Below are positions 47,267-61,964 of a stretch of 64,000 bases of DNA, piece by piece (within the stretch, counting starts at the first letter, position 1; each line of letters begins with the position of its first letter). Source of the stretch: Talinum fruticosum (lineage: Eukaryota > Streptophyta > Magnoliopsida > Caryophyllales > Talinaceae); contig JAITYX010000052.1 in NCBI GenBank assembly GCA_021018815.1, positions 1,664,501-1,728,500 on the forward strand. The letters run 5' to 3'. The position numbers were made by a program, and so were the translations under genes. A model generated the notes under the pieces. The model was not told the origin of the DNA. It saw nothing but the letters and a program-made list of their open reading frames with translations, and did no database searches.

Positions 47267-50200
47267 ATGAACAGCGTTTGAAATCTCTATCTTGTAAAAT
47301 TATATGCGTATATATATATACAAATCTGTGAGCTGACTTTGTTTTGGATGGTTACCGTTGATTTGTAGAGGAGCTAGCTAGAGATTTTCTCTGTCCGTTG
47401 GTGTTATTGCTTAGGTCTCGGCTGATGTAAATGAAATGATAAAAACGGTTTGCTATATCTGACCACATATTTATATTACCCACTTTATGTACCCCTGAGG
47501 TTAGTATACGGTACAAATTAAACATGGAGAGTGTGGACCGTCTTGTTGACCGTTCTTTCAAAAAACAAACAAAAAAAAAAAGGAGGGGGGGAGGGGTTGA
47601 TGATCGATCATGAGATTTATGAGGATATGACAATTACTATAGTTTATAAAATTAAATTCGTATAACTTTATAAAAGAAATAATATAATAAAACCGAATAG
47701 AATAAAATAGTAAATGACAAATGATATGTTCCAATCCTATCATATCCTTATAAATGAGTTAAATCAAATGGTTTTGTTATGACTTAATTAGGCCAAATTA
47801 TCTCGTCAAATTGGATAGATTTTAGGAAAGAAGCATCAATAAGACAACAACTACTAATCATGGACCCCTTTGCTAGTGGGTCTTATGACATTCAAAGTCA
47901 CCAGAGGAGAGCCCCTTGGAGTCATCCAAATATCAAAGTTTTTGACGATCAAATCAGTTTTTAAGTAAAGAATTCAATAATAAGTTAATAGACAACGAAA
48001 TTTCAAAGTATTTTTTTTCCCTTTTTTGGGTGGGGAGGGGAGAGGTACACGGATATATGATGGTAGTATGCCAGCATATAAATGTGGGGAAAATTGAAAA
48101 GGTAGCGAAATTTCTGCCATCTTTAAAATGGTATACTTTGGGGGAAAATTTTACGATATCTTTATTTTTTTAATGAAAATTTCATAAATATTAAAAAACT
48201 CTAAATATTTTCAGGAAAAATGACAATCTCGTAAAAATCAATTGACCTTTTAATACGAAGGTGTGGATTTAATAGGAAGGAGGCATGTTTTCTCCTTAGT
48301 CCCCCTTCCTCTCCCATACCTTACTTTACTTAGTATGTTCAATATGAACCCACCATAGGTGAGCTTGCTCATTAAACCAAAAAAAAGAAAACGAAAATCA
48401 AAATACATACATATTATTTGTATCATGGGTGTTCTTAATTAATTAATTGCATACTCAAATGTCGCATATATTTACCTTTGTCTCTTTTTATGTAGAAAAA
48501 AAGACAATATCAGTTGTCCCACTTATTTCACCTTTTGTAATGTCTGCTAAAATGCCCCCAAGAACAACCAAGAAGTAAAGTTAGATTATTAGTATGCTCA
48601 AACTAAACTAATTCTTAGCAAAAAGATGGAGATCATAAAAATCTCCTCATGTTTAATCCATAAAACAACTGCATATGTTGTGATTATAACCTGTGAATTT
48701 TTGCTTAAAACAATATTAGCTTGACATGAAATTCTCTCTCTCTCTCTATTCATTGTGAATTTACTTGTTAAACGGCATAAAATGTCAAACATCAACTATT
48801 TGGTTAGAGAATTTATCGTCTAAACTACAAATAGTAGATACATCCTAATGAATCGATGAATAACATATCGCTAAAAAAGGATTTGTCCATGTATAATTAA
48901 CATCAAAAGATTATAAACATATGATAATTCTAACTAATATTCTGATATCAGTTATTTCTTATCGATATTATAATAAAAACAGATAGTAGTTAATCATAAT
49001 TAAGTATATGTTAATCATAAGGGGCATTGATATTAATTCGAAAATCATGAAAGATATATGATGCTCATGCATGATCTGGCTCTGAGTTCTGACACAAAAA
49101 CAGGGAATTTTTGTGGGTTCTCCTTTGGTATTTACAAGTTGTCAGAATTTCTCAGTCGCAACAACAATCTATCAATGATTCAATATTGTATGGTAATACT
49201 AATAATATTCTCAATTCACGGAATTTCGCTTGCTGGCTCCATCCCCGCCTCGTCTTTTTTTTTTTTTTTTTTTGCCTCAAAATAATAATAAAAATCATAG
49301 ATCGATATAACCTAAATTTGGAAAATTATACTCTTCTTTCAGAAAAAAAAAGTTTATCTCCAAAAGAGAAAATGTGCAATTATAAGATGCATGTCATGTA
49401 TAAAAGTTACTTTATGCATAAAAGAAGTATAGAAATTAAAATTAAAATTAAAAACTTTGCAATAAAATTACAAGCGAGACTGGTCATGAGCTCATACATT
49501 ACTCGCATTAATTGTTGTAACCCCTCTTCTTTTTATTTAATTAACAAGCTATTTATATATCTTATTACTTCCTCAAGCATAATGTTCGATATTTTTATCT
49601 AAACCGTTTTCTCTCCTCTTAGACAATTTATTTTAAAAAATAAATATTTTAAAAACTTTATAGCAACAAAGAGAGTATCCAAGGAGCATATAGTGTAATT
49701 TTTATAAAATAAGACCACCAAATCCGCGCTTAAAAGGCCACCACAACAAAAATAAGAGCAGATTCAAAAGAGTACGAGAGCCCATCATTCTGCTATGATA
49801 TGGGGTCGACCAACTACTGCCTTGTGTAATATTGAAAACACTTGGGGGCCATTTTAGTTATTTTTAAATCTTCTCACAAAAAGGTTGAGTTTGTGAAATG
49901 ACTAAGTTAAACCTTGTGCTTCAACTTCAGCAATTTAATTGTTTGGGCACTTGTATGTGCAATATAAATATTTCACTTAGAATAAATAAGGTTTTCACAT
50001 TAGGACATGAGACTTATAAAATTAATTACTCGTCTTAATATAAGATTTAATGAATTAATCGGCTATTAAACATGAATAGTTATTAAATTAGATTTAGGAT
50101 CAGTCCCATGATTGCGGCAAATAGTGGTCTCTCTTAGTCTCTGGCATGTTCTAGGTAGGACTAAAATTGAAAGCTTAGTATGAAGGGGTTGGACTAACAT

Positions 50201-50459
50201 AGCTAGTGATGAATGATAGAGAAAAAGAGTGAAAGAGGGCGGCAGGTGGGAGTCACCTTCACCATCGCCAGGTCTATTACTCTTATCATATCATATATGT
50301 TGTCACTCATTTGTCACCTTATTCTCTCTCTCTGCTTTACTACACAGACAGACACATACAGATACATTCATATTCAACTGGGAGCTGCCCACAAAATATA
50401 CTCCTTGGGGAAGAAAAAAACACTAATTATTTTAGGGTTTGAAAGTATAAATTTCTGAC
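47267..50459. other. Upstream region of the bHLH gene, no other gene seen
   Basis: TATA-like minus-strand words lie near 47300-47320 (TATATATATA) and 47464-47476 (AATATAAATATG); either could serve the bHLH gene. The rest is AT-rich with a T-run at 49257-49274. The frames at 49058-49602 cross this T-run and show no protein family signature. Confidence 0.4.
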
Positions 50460-50960
50460 AAAAAGGTCAACCGGGCAGAGGAGGGTCCACACGGCGCACG
50501 CGCGAGATCATCTCATCATCTCCGACTCAGACTCATACTCAGACACTCAGACTTACATTTATTCTCAGAGTCAGAGCCCTGACTGCGACTTCTCTCTCGC
50601 CCCTTTCATCATTACTCTCTCTCTCTCTCTCTCTCATCTGTTCATCGCTCTAGATTTTTTCACAACACATTTTTTTTTCTGTCTTTCACCTTAACGGATT
50701 TGTCCTAATCAATCAACACAAACTTCAATTTGTTTTCGACTTTTCTCCTACCCTTCTTTAGTCTTTTTCTTTTCTTTTTAGAGTTTTTCTGGAGCCAGGA
50801 GATCGTATGATGGGGAGATGATGAGGGAGCTTAGCTAGCTAGGGGTGAAATTCTGGGTTCATATTAGCTGCTTTTGAACCACATAAATTAATCACATTTT
50901 CTAGAGAGTTCAGGATTAAATTGCCTCACTTGGCTAGCTACTACGAATCCGTAAATTTCT
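50460..50960 (+). other. Leader-like CT-rich segment without a coding sequence
   Basis: A GC-rich stretch (50475-50512, CACGGCGCACGCGCGAG) is followed by repeated ACTCAGACTC words (50524-50580) and a (CT)n run (50612-50637). It then runs through T-rich DNA to GAGGGAGCTTAGCTAGCTAGG (50822-50843). This resembles a plant promoter plus 5' UTR, yet no coding frame follows. It may lead a non-coding RNA or a gene with a first intron, or be chance. I found none of the common conserved miRNA sequences here. Confidence 0.3.
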
Positions 50961-51210
50961 AGCTGTTGGCTTTTATTTATGTACATATAAATGCAAGTCA
51001 ACTTCAAATTTCAACATTTTTTATTCATTTTCTCGACTTTTCATCACAAATGAAAATGGCTCATCATGCTGTGTTTCTAATAAAGGACAAAATTTTACAT
51101 TTATCACTCTCAATCAATACCCTAAAATTTTCTTATACAAAAACCAAGTCAAATTCAATTCTGCTTGTTTATTTTTATTTTTTATTTTTAAAAGAAGGCA
51201 CAAATAATGA

Positions 51211-51282
<72 letters not shown>

Positions 51283-54200
51283 GGAACTCATATATAATCC
51301 TTAATAACAACTCTCTAATACTTGAAAATTCTACCATAATTCTACCATACAATTAAAATTTTTGAACTACCATAGTTGAGAGATCAATATGGTTCATTTA
51401 AATTAATACGAGAAATCTGAATTGTGGATATATTATATATACCTGAATCAACTAGTTATAAAATTAAAGCAAATTAATAGCTAAATGTGCTCTTGATGGA
51501 AGAGAGTTAACATGGCTTCTATGTATAGCCCTACTAAAGGGTGATGACATGTCTTAGGTATAATAAATTAAACATGCTACATATCAATTATGTGGCTACT
51601 ACATAGTAGTAATAATCTAGTATGATAGCAAAATTAGGGTATTAGACAGCTAACATGCCCCTAAGTTTAAACCTTGGGGCCCAAAAATGAAAATAAGAAA
51701 AAGAAGCTAGATGATGTCATAAAATGGTAGGCATGAGGTGCATTAGATGACAAAAGAGACCACTTCATGACTCCCAAATAAATGAGTAAATTAGAGCCAA
51801 AGGGGGACAATGTAGGGCCTTTCCCTCATGTTCTTTTAATTTGAGCAGAGAAAGAGAAGGGGGCTACATTGTTTTGTGCATATCAATCTGGGGTGGGGGC
51901 AACAATCTAAAAACTTGGAAATTAAAAGCTGAACTTGTAAGGGCAAGTTTGATGGGATATGAGTGATTTACCCTTTTAATCTTATTCTACTCATCAAGTT
52001 ATTATATATTTACCAAACATACCTCCATGAATTCCCAAGAACTAATCATGTTGCTAATTAATGCTTAATTATGAAATCATGCCACTGATGATCCATCACC
52101 TTTTCTTAGGGCTTAAGGCTGTTTTGGAGATTTTTGCAAGGATCCTCTGACTTATATGTGTATAATGAAGTATCATATAATTCATCAGAGTTTATGATGG
52201 GTAGGCCATTAGCTATATATATTATAATTTAGACTTGGGGTCAAAAATTTGGATAGTTCAAAAAAGACAAAACAATACATACGAGATTTATTTAGGTTTG
52301 AAAAGATCCTTAAAATAACTAGCTAGTATGATAATTAAATTGATTTAAATTTCGTTTTTAATCTCTCTAAATTACATTTCATCATTCGTCACTATAAATT
52401 TAATAGTAAATAAATACATGACACAAACATGCATATATATATATTAGATCACCTATGGCAAGCCAAATCCCTAACCGAGTTTGTTGCTTGGTCAGGTTTA
52501 CTTGATACTTCATTCTATTATTTGCTGTTAGTTTTTGAGATGAAAAAGTAAGTGGAGGAACTGTCACAATATCTTGATGATAAACGTAATGCAGTAACAA
52601 GAAAGCTAATGGTAAAAATTAGGTTTCATCTCTATCATTGGGTTAGATTTCCATTTGTTAATTATCTTTCAAAATAAGTAATCCCCATATTAAGCTAGAC
52701 ATGCATTCATCAATTATCAATACAGTATGGATCATATATGTATGTGCCTTTGAGCTTCCCCATCATCCAATATGCCCTAAGTTTTTTTTTTTTTTTTTTT
52801 TTGGGGAAAACATGAATTTCGTTAAACAGAGCAAATAAATCCATCAAATATTACAATGTTGTTCCATTTTTCAGTCATCTCTTTCCCTATTTTGAGGGTA
52901 CGTTCATCAGCTTATATGGTCCATTTAATCCCACGAAGGAGGCAGTGTATGAATGAGCAAAGGTTCCATCTGGTTTCGATGGAGAATTGCCAAGACTTTG
53001 AAAAATGGGCAAAGGGAAGGGAAAGAAAAGAAACAGAGAGAATAATCTAGCTGGGTGACTCTTCTTGCTTAATTATATTTGACGTCACAACGTCAAAATA
53101 TGCTATGATTAATTAACGTTGAAGTCAAATTTGGTGTATGAGTTTGTAGGTTGACTCATCTTGAGGTGACAATGGAAAATTCTCTCAACCAAAGCGATTG
53201 TCCAGCTTTTTTATAATTTCTTGTCAATTTACAAAATACTATATTGACCATCACTTTTACCTGTTTTTGGTTGGATACTAAATAATATAATATAAGTAAT
53301 GATCCTATAATTGTAACTTATTAATGTGATTTAATCATTTATGCAATGAAATAGAATTTTAAATATAGTATTCTGGAGTTTAATGGTTGTCCATATCACT
53401 ATATTCAGAAATTATTCATATATCATTACTTTATTTTTTTAATTATTTTTTTTGAGAGTTGACTCCAATTGTCAATATTATTTGGCTAAAATATCATAAT
53501 ATTGAATTTTGGTTAAGTGATAAAAATAGCTAGAATAAATTTTGATTATGTACTAAGTCATTACAATAAACTTTTTCAAGGATTTTGGACAGCAAAAATG
53601 ATTACTATAGAGCTTTTGCCTTTTAGTAGTCATGATTATAAAGAAATTTAATTATAACGCTATTCTACAATCAAACTCTGTAATGAATATAATGTTTTTG
53701 CATTACAATGTACATTACATAAAATAAAACACGTTCGGCTTGTAGCTTTGGAAATAATTATAAATCAACAATTCAACCACATCAATCATAATATTATGAA
53801 AAGAAATCGATAGAATTGCTTCAAAAGCGAGAGATAATACCACTCATTTAAAGCGGACATAGTGAGACTCCTACAAATGAAGAAAGAATGATTATTTGTA
53901 AATAAAATATAAAAGGAAGAGAGCTTGAGACTTATTATTGACAAAAAAATCAATAATAGTCCCTAAGAAAAGAAAAATGTGGAATTTTCTAGAAAGAAGG
54001 GGGAGATAGAGGAGGAAGCTAAATATTGCATGATAATGACAAATGTAATTATTTTTCTAAAAAAGCTGCTTTCAATAAATTTATTTATTTATATACAACA
54101 CAATCAGTCTATTTATTTGGTAGGCTAATTGTTAATTTTATGAAATGACCTTTCAATGAATACAACTGCATAGAAATTAGGCAAATGTCGGTGCCAAGGG

Positions 54201-54668
54201 TAATGGATATATTAGTATTGTGTGTAGGCTAATTATTATGCGTAAATAAATAATATATCTAAAACAAAAAAAAAAAAAAAGTAAATATCTAGTAAACATT
54301 CACCAAACCAAGCCAGGGAAAAAAACGTGGAATACTTTATAGTTTATCCCCCAAAGTCCAAGTGCTCCACCACTCCCATATTTTAAATTTCCTACAAAAT
54401 CCAACTGGGAATTCCACTGTTTTGAACTGGACAAGCATATCATGACTCTTCCCCACCTTTTTGCTCCTCCTCAGATAAAGCAATTAATCATCATTCTTTT
54501 TTACTCATTTAATTATACTCACAAATACTATATACAATTATCTAATTTATTCTAAATTTATTCTTAGGTTGGTTAGGATTGGATGTAGACGTCAAATATA
54601 CAAATATATAAGGTCGTACAAAATATTTTAATAACTTCTCATTTTTCAGTATTATGCTGGGATATTAA
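50961..54668. other. Intergenic, no gene seen
   Basis: It contains a long (AT)n tract (separate entry) and a 25-bp T-run at 52778-52802. The T-run joins a minus-strand stretch (52803-53050) that could be a retroposed poly(A) copy, but I recognise no parent gene. TTGACGTCACAACGTCAAA at 53089-53106 is a near-perfect palindrome with a TGACGTCA core (bZIP/TGA-type). No gene is nearby. Confidence 0.35.
51213..51281. repeat. (AT)n microsatellite
   Basis: About 34 AT repeats, the longest dinucleotide tract in the window. Confidence 0.97.
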
Positions 54669-54793
54669 GGCTCTGTTCCATTTAAATGTAAAGAGTTGTA
54701 AGCAATTGTAAGTTACATATTAGTAAAGTTAGTTATAAAAAGTAAAACTGTCGAATTATAAGATTGTAAGGTAAAACTAAATGAAACATGACC
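54669..54793 (+). mobile_element. Tourist-like MITE, family 2, best-preserved copy
   Basis: A 125-bp element with ends GGCTCTGTTCCATTTA and TAAATGAAACATGACC (imperfect inverted repeats) and TAA on both sides (54666-54668, 54794-54796). A 3-bp TAA/TTA duplication is the mark of PIF/Harbinger-derived Tourist MITEs. Relatives lie at about 19211-19409 and 60070-60200. Confidence 0.65.
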
Positions 54794-54796
54794 TAA

Positions 54797-56133
54797 TTTC
54801 TATTTTTCCTTGCTCGACCATTTTTTCTAGTTTGGTGGAGTAGTGGTTGAGCTTAGATTGGAATTTCATTGTTTTATCATCTAATAACTTTGTTTAGTAT
54901 TAATTATCGAAGTTTTAATTAATGTTTAACTCTAATTTTTCGTTTTTTTCATATCTATATGTGGAGGGAATTAAAAAGTCAATATTATGTTCGTTTGCAA
55001 ATTAGTTTTTCAATTGTCCAATTACTGTATTATAATTGTCACTATCTGTCTAAAGGTTTGGGTTCATTCTCAAGGTCCCATAATACACTATAAGAAGAGT
55101 GTCAATAAAATGTAGCTCTCCTCCATCTCCCATACCCAATTCTTATTTTTTTTCAATATGCTTATAGTTCAAATTGAATTTAAAAAGCAACAATATAATT
55201 TGTAATTATTTTGAGTACCCATCTTATCTCACCTATTCTCCAATACAACCCTGTTAGTTCCTGAACTTTTCCACTTATAAAGATAATAACACCTTGAATT
55301 TAAAAAGAATTGGGGAAGAATTCCTCCTTATAAAGATAACAACACCACCAATATCACTAATATAATTATCTCATCTAATTATAAAGGTACCCCTTAGAAT
55401 ATTGGGAAAAAAAAAAACTATACTTGCAAAAATGGCATGACCTAATAAGTCACCAAGGTTGACTTGTCCAAACAAAGTTAGAAATATTTAATGGGCACTC
55501 CACCAATGTTTAGGGTTGAGTTCTTGCCCATAACAATTGCCACATGTGCAATAGATGTATAATTTGACTACTGCCCTCTCTCTATGTCTCTATGTCTCTC
55601 TGCTTCAAAGTTTACACCCCTTGTTAATCTGAAATCAGTTGGTGATAGGGATGGGAAACATTCCCTCATAAGTCTCCTTTGGGTCCCTCTTATCACAACT
55701 TGGGATTAAATTCCAAAAATTATTTGAAAGCATAGGTTGAATACTATTCTTTTCTTTGTCCTCTTCTCTTCTCTTCTCTTCTCTTCTGTTCTGCCTTTTC
55801 TTTTGCTTTCAAAATTAATACTAGTTTATTTTATTTTTAATTATTGTTCCTCTCCTTTTCTATTCTCAATTGTGTGATCCATTGTATAATAGGCTTTGTG
55901 AGATTAGAGTAGGTAAGAGCAAAAAGGAGAGCTTTCCCTTGTGCCCTGGTCTCTATGTTCATTATTGTTCAACAATGAATTATGCTTAGAAGGTTGTAGG
56001 TAGGGGTTGGTGATCATATTCTTTTATCATTCTTAACAATGTAGACCTATGCGTCTTCATTTATCTGTTGAAAAAAAGAAATAAATGTAATATCTTTTTT
56101 TAGGCTCAAGATCACAATGCAACTCTCTATTTA
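54797..56133. other. Intergenic, no gene seen
   Basis: AT-rich sequence with a (TTCTC)n tract at 55757-55787. A possible SINE A-box (GGTGGAGTAGTGGTTGAGC) at 54834-54853 is too weak to call. No gene is supported. Confidence 0.35.
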
Positions 56134-57122
<989 letters not shown>

Positions 57123-57239
57123 AATGGTTTGACTCAAGCAATAGAATTGAGCATTTGTTGTATAGTTAGTTTGCATAATGGACTTCAAGGACGAGAAATT
57201 CACATAAAGACCTCTAGGCTACAAATAACCATTCCTTGC

Positions 57240-57790
57240 CAAAACAAGTGCGTCTTGTTAAATGGAATAAACCTTTGCCGAGATGGATCAAGCTCAACTT
57301 TGACTGGATCAATCATAAATAGTAAGGCAGCTATAGGATTTATTTTATGAAATGGGGAAGACAGCATGTTGAGTGCGGAAGTAGGAGATTTGGGACATAC
57401 TTTTATTATAGTTGCCAAAGCTAGTGCACTCGGGTTTGGAATACAAGAAGCTCTCAAAGCTAAAGTTTAGAGACTCCAAATAGAGGGAGACAATAAAATT
57501 ATCATTGATGCGAGTCAAATGAATTATTCATCCACCATGGCAAGTTGACTTCACTATTCAAGACATTGTTCATCTTATGAGAAATTTCACAAGTTGCGAC
57601 ATCAATCATATGTTTAGAGAAGCTAACAATGCGGTTAATTGATTGACACATTTGGGGCACTCAGTCTCTTTCTCTAACTACTTGGGGTTGTTCCCCTCTC
57701 TACTTCTTTTGTCTATTATGGTTAATGATAATTTAGGTAGAACTCTTATGAGAAGGACTACCTAAGTTTGAATGTGTACTATTTTTACCC
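57240..57790 (+). pseudogene. LINE ORF2 RNase H remnant with A-rich tail
   Basis: Allowing frameshifts, the plus strand reads 'VKWNKPLPRWIKLNFDWINHK', the usual start of the plant LINE RNase H domain (K-N-D core). It continues 'IEGDNKIVIDASQMN' (57480-57525), 'QDIVHLMRNFTS' (57560-57595) and 'FREANNAVN' (57615-57645, family ADWL). An A-rich tail lies at 57797-57807. It adjoins the right end of the MITE at 56134-57122. Several stops make it inactive. Confidence 0.65.
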
Positions 57791-60069
57791 ATTTTAAAAA
57801 AAAACACTTATACAACCAAACAAAGTAATGGAAACATGGTAACAAACATGTTTGTATTGCGTGGTGGCTTATTACATCCAGCCAAACATTATGTAAGATT
57901 ATTCATCTTTGTAGTTTAAGAAATTTAAAAGAAAGAGAATCAAGAACAAAAGGAAAGGTAAGGAAAATTAACAACAATATCTTTCTTCCTCCTAGACCGG
58001 TTCGCAATTCCGATTTTAGGTACTATTTTGGGAATCGAACTTGATTGAACCAGTTTCTTAGTTCGAGAACTGAAACTATTTCACCGAGTTCCGAGCGATT
58101 CTAGGGCATTTTTATAGTCAAATGTTATAATGTATTACAAAACTTATTACAAGCATTTAATCATCAATTTAAGGTTTAGGTTGAGATTATTAGAAAATAA
58201 CATTAGAATCTTTGTTAACAAGGGGTTGTAACTCTATCGACAATTCTAATAGTATGAGATTATTGCATATGGTAAAAGAAATGTGGCATAATGGCTGGGA
58301 AGAAGGGAAGATCAACAGAGCGCTAATTAAAGATTCCAAAAGCGCACAAGTTTCACAAATTTCTTCCTTCTTGTCTTGGGCAAACAAAGACAATTCACCA
58401 TGTCTTTATATCCTTGGCCTTTCCTACAAAGGAGGCATTGAAAACTAGTATTCCTTGAAACTTCAAGATCAGTCTCTTTCTTTATATGCTTTTGCCTTTA
58501 ATTTTCCTGGCCTATATTTTCCCTCTTTAGACCTTTACTCTTATATGCTTTTTCCTTGTTTTTTCTCCCATATATGACAATACTTAAAATTAACAACTTT
58601 CATGTATCTCACGAATTTAAACGAGGTGTGATTAGTAGACTAGTAAGAAATCATGTCTTACTAATTTTGTTTACAAAATTACAAATTAATCAACCTGTAT
58701 CGTTCAACTGTAGGATATTAGGTATTTTAATAGGAGTCACTTGTACGTACATACACCTGTATCAATTACAACTAAGCTATGCTGTCGAGTTCGTATAGAA
58801 TCTCTAATTCGAAGTAAAGCTAGTATTTTGAACATGTGACTAATTGGCTTGGCACAGAATGAAGCAATAATATACATATTTTCCTTGTTGGGACAAGATT
58901 GTGGACAATTGAATGACTATGAATGATTAATTAGTACGGAGTCATTTTCATGATTATAAGCAGGTAGGAAAGTATATTAGGATGAATTTTAGTCACTCAA
59001 ATTCAATTGATTAAAAAGGATACACACAATTATATATATTATGACTGTATTAATTATAAGATTTGGACAAATATAGAGTTTGTTGCTTCAAGGGAAAGAC
59101 TGCATTATGTATGAGTGATCAAGTAAGCTTTTTCCTTTGTGATTTTTTCTCTATCAACAAAGTAAAGCTCAAAAAATGATGCCTTATCTTTGGCTAATTA
59201 ACTTTCTTTTAATCTTTTTTTTTAATTAAATGAGTGCCAATATTATTGAACCTAGCACAGAGGTATAATAATAAAGAGACCTAGAAATTGGTTAATCATT
59301 GAATTTTCTTTTAAGATGCTTTTAATTTTACCCAAACACGGATCTCATTTATGCATGTCAAATAATTATAAAGTAATAATTGACCCAAAGCAGCATCATT
59401 AGAATTTAGATATCCGTAAACGCATCTGAGTGCCATTTTAAAAAGAAATAATCAATATACTGTAATAATTTTTAAAGACTTTACCAATTAAGATAATTAA
59501 TATTCTTTTATTTGGATATCAATTAATTCAACTAATATCGTCATTTCTTACATGGTGATTCTTACAAATTGTTTTGAAAAGACGACGTGGTTTTTTACAA
59601 GACAAACCGACTTTTGTTTACATTTTATAAATTTTTAAGTTTCAAGGTTTATCAAACACAAACTGATGAGCTAGTGTAGGAACCTAAAACTGTTGTTAAA
59701 TATCTAAATTTGAATATTATTGTTTAAATTGGTTTTTTCATAACTTTCTAGTCGCTTCATTTAGATTTTTTTGTTTGAAAAACACTGCTTCTAATAATAT
59801 GGACAATGTCCTTCTGTGATTATTCAGGTGTTCATCCTTTCGGTGGGTGGTATCAGCTTGGATATCCTGCCTTAGTCTTGCCTTAATTTCCTTTCTCATG
59901 TCGACCAAAAAAAGTAGTTCCTTTTCTACTGGTTTGATTTTCTTTAGTAAAAGAGGTTATCTCTTTTTATATATATATCCTGCCGTAGTCTTGCCTTGAT
60001 TGATTTTGCTAGTACGGCTCTATAAATTTTATTTTTTAACCCCAGAACATATAATAAACCTTGATCTTT

Positions 60070-60200
60070 TTTAACTTTAGCTTATACCTCTTTACAACTA
60101 TCTTATAACTCTTATAACTTACGACTTACATTCTTACAGTTAAAAAAAATATATACAATTTACATCCTTATATTTTCTTACAGTTAAAAAGAACAGGGCC
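60070..60200 (-). mobile_element. Decayed Tourist-like MITE, family 2
   Basis: It has repeated CTTATAACT and CTTACA words and ends TTAAAAAGAACAGGGCC, matching the reverse orientation of the element at 54669-54793. The left end is uncertain. Confidence 0.4.
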
Positions 60201-61130
60201 ACATAGATATTATAATTTGAGATTTTAAAGAGTACCATTTTCTCATCAGATTTCCGTCCTCTTCATTCCGTCTCAAGTACCCGAGGCCCAATTATCCATT
60301 GATAACGGATCATGCCACCTTATTCGGGTCTGTGTCGGAAGGATCAACAATGCAGATAGCTTATTAAAGCTTTGTCATTGATTCCAAATTCCAATCTTAA
60401 CCAAAGAAACTGCAACTATTTATGAGTTGGACTAAATTTTTAGTATCGTAGTGCATTGTATCATTTCAACATATTGTATCATAATTCAAATTATATTATA
60501 CTTTTGTCATATCATGTCTGCAGCCAAAAAGAAAATATATTATGCCATCGTATATCACATCCCATAATTATATAAAAGTTAAATTACGGTTGTTTTTAAT
60601 GGTGTACTTTCACTTAGATTTAGCAAGTGAATAATTTAAAAATTATTAGTAATGATTTTTAGATGCTTGTTATCCAAACTTTATTGAATGAAATGACAAT
60701 AATCCCAATTTAGCACCCAATATTTGAACTTTGCAGTAATTTATTTATCTTATTACCTATAACTCTATGAGGTTTTTTTTTTTTTTTTTTGGTCTATATC
60801 GTTTGGTATGAGAAAATGAAATAGAATAAAATCAAGGTATGATATTTAGAAAATGGGAATGAAAATTGAATTTTGAACTCATATTTTACATTTCAATTAA
60901 AATGACACTTTTGACTCGCTAAATTGATAACATGATACTGCATGTAGTTATGCACTATGTGGGATAAGCAAACTACCATGTTGATGATAATATAGTGATT
61001 GAAAGGGTTCATAATTTGGTGGTAGTATAAACAAAATGTACTTCCTTAAACTCTTAAAATTTAAGATGATTTATGCTAATGACCTGTTCGAAATTACATG
61101 AAAAACAGAATATATTTATGTTTATGTGCG

Positions 61131-61215
61131 TTTATGTTCTTTTATGTTTGTTTATGTTTGTTTAGGTTTGTTTCTGTTCGTTTATATTCGTTTATGTTTA
61201 TGTTTATTTTTATGT
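61131..61215. repeat. TTTATGTTYG-type minisatellite
   Basis: About seven to eight degenerate units of 10-12 bp (GTTTATGTTCTTTTATGTTT and similar). A reverse-complement relative may be the AAACGAATA-rich stretch near 1690-1790. Confidence 0.65.
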
Positions 61216-61695
61216 GCATTTTGTATGTAAATTTGAGCAGACCCTAAATTTAATTTGCCTACCCTAATAAGGTAGGTCAATTGGCAAAAATTTGAGTTCA
61301 AGTCAAGATCGAGTTGGACAAATCATTCATCGGACGATTTTTTTGTCCGATACCCGATTTTTTCGAGATCGGACAATTTGAAAAAGTGTAAATTTGGATT
61401 TAAATCGAGTTCGGACAACAAAAATACAAAAATTTTATGTCCAAATTTAAAATTCTTACAATAAATCCATGACCAAATCCGATTTTATTCAAATCGAATA
61501 AATTTAGATAATCGTGTCGGGCGAAATTTTGCTAAGCAAATGCAGTATTAAATGAGAACCCATGAATTGAAGCATTGATTGAGGCTGATTTCGGACCACT
61601 ACTCATTTGACCCATCATAAAGCCCATCTCATCTTGGCCTTCAACTCAACCGACACAAATACCTCTGTCTTCGCCTTAGCGGAAAGCCTGCTCAA

Positions 61696-61931
61696 ATGGT
61701 TAGGGCGATGATGAACCCGACCCGAAAATCCTTCTTGCCTCCATCACCTAAGCGAACCAAACCCGATTTCTCAGTTTCAAAACCTGAATCGAGATCGTTT
61801 GCCACCTCATTCGGGGCTCCGGCCCCGTCCAGGCGCATGTCGAGACGAGAGAGAGAGAGCTCACGGAGCCATGGGTCCAAGTTCCGCAATTATCGACCCG
61901 AATTGGCTTCCCTCAGTCGTAGCATTTCCTG
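61696..61931 (+). CDS. Possible first exon of an unrecognised gene
   Basis: A frame from ATG 61696 (MVRAMMNPTRKSFLPPSPKR...) is GC-richer than its surroundings. It is rich in Ser, Arg and Pro, with 'SRRMSRRERESSRSHGSK'. It could be spliced at CCTG/GTACTT (61931). An upstream leader-like segment is present. I recognise no family and find no convincing second exon downstream, so it may be the broken 5' end of a gene or a chance open frame. Confidence 0.25.
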
Positions 61932-61964
61932 GTACTTCATTCTTCCCTTTGTAACACTCTAATT

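Larger units (their letters stand above)
57810..61690. other. Intergenic, repeats only
   Basis: No gene is supported. The phrase ATATCCTGCC-TAGTCTTGCCTT occurs at 59862 and 59976, and the first is followed by a short A-run; both look like LINE 3' tails. A T-run lies at 60774-60790. The stretch 61280-61520 contains degenerate TCGGACAA/CCGATTT words. Confidence 0.35.

Noticed and set aside
46914..47270. Plus-strand 93-codon and minus-strand 64-codon frames
   Set aside because: They are shadows of the Gly/Ser-rich first exon of the bHLH gene.
49058..49602. 163-codon plus-strand frame
   Set aside because: It crosses a T-run, is AT-driven and Ile/Lys/Asn/Phe rich, and shows no splice or family signature.
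52562..52596. String resembling miR172 (ATATCTTGATGATAAACG...GCAG)
   Set aside because: It differs from the miRNA in its 3' half, and no complementary arm was seen nearby.
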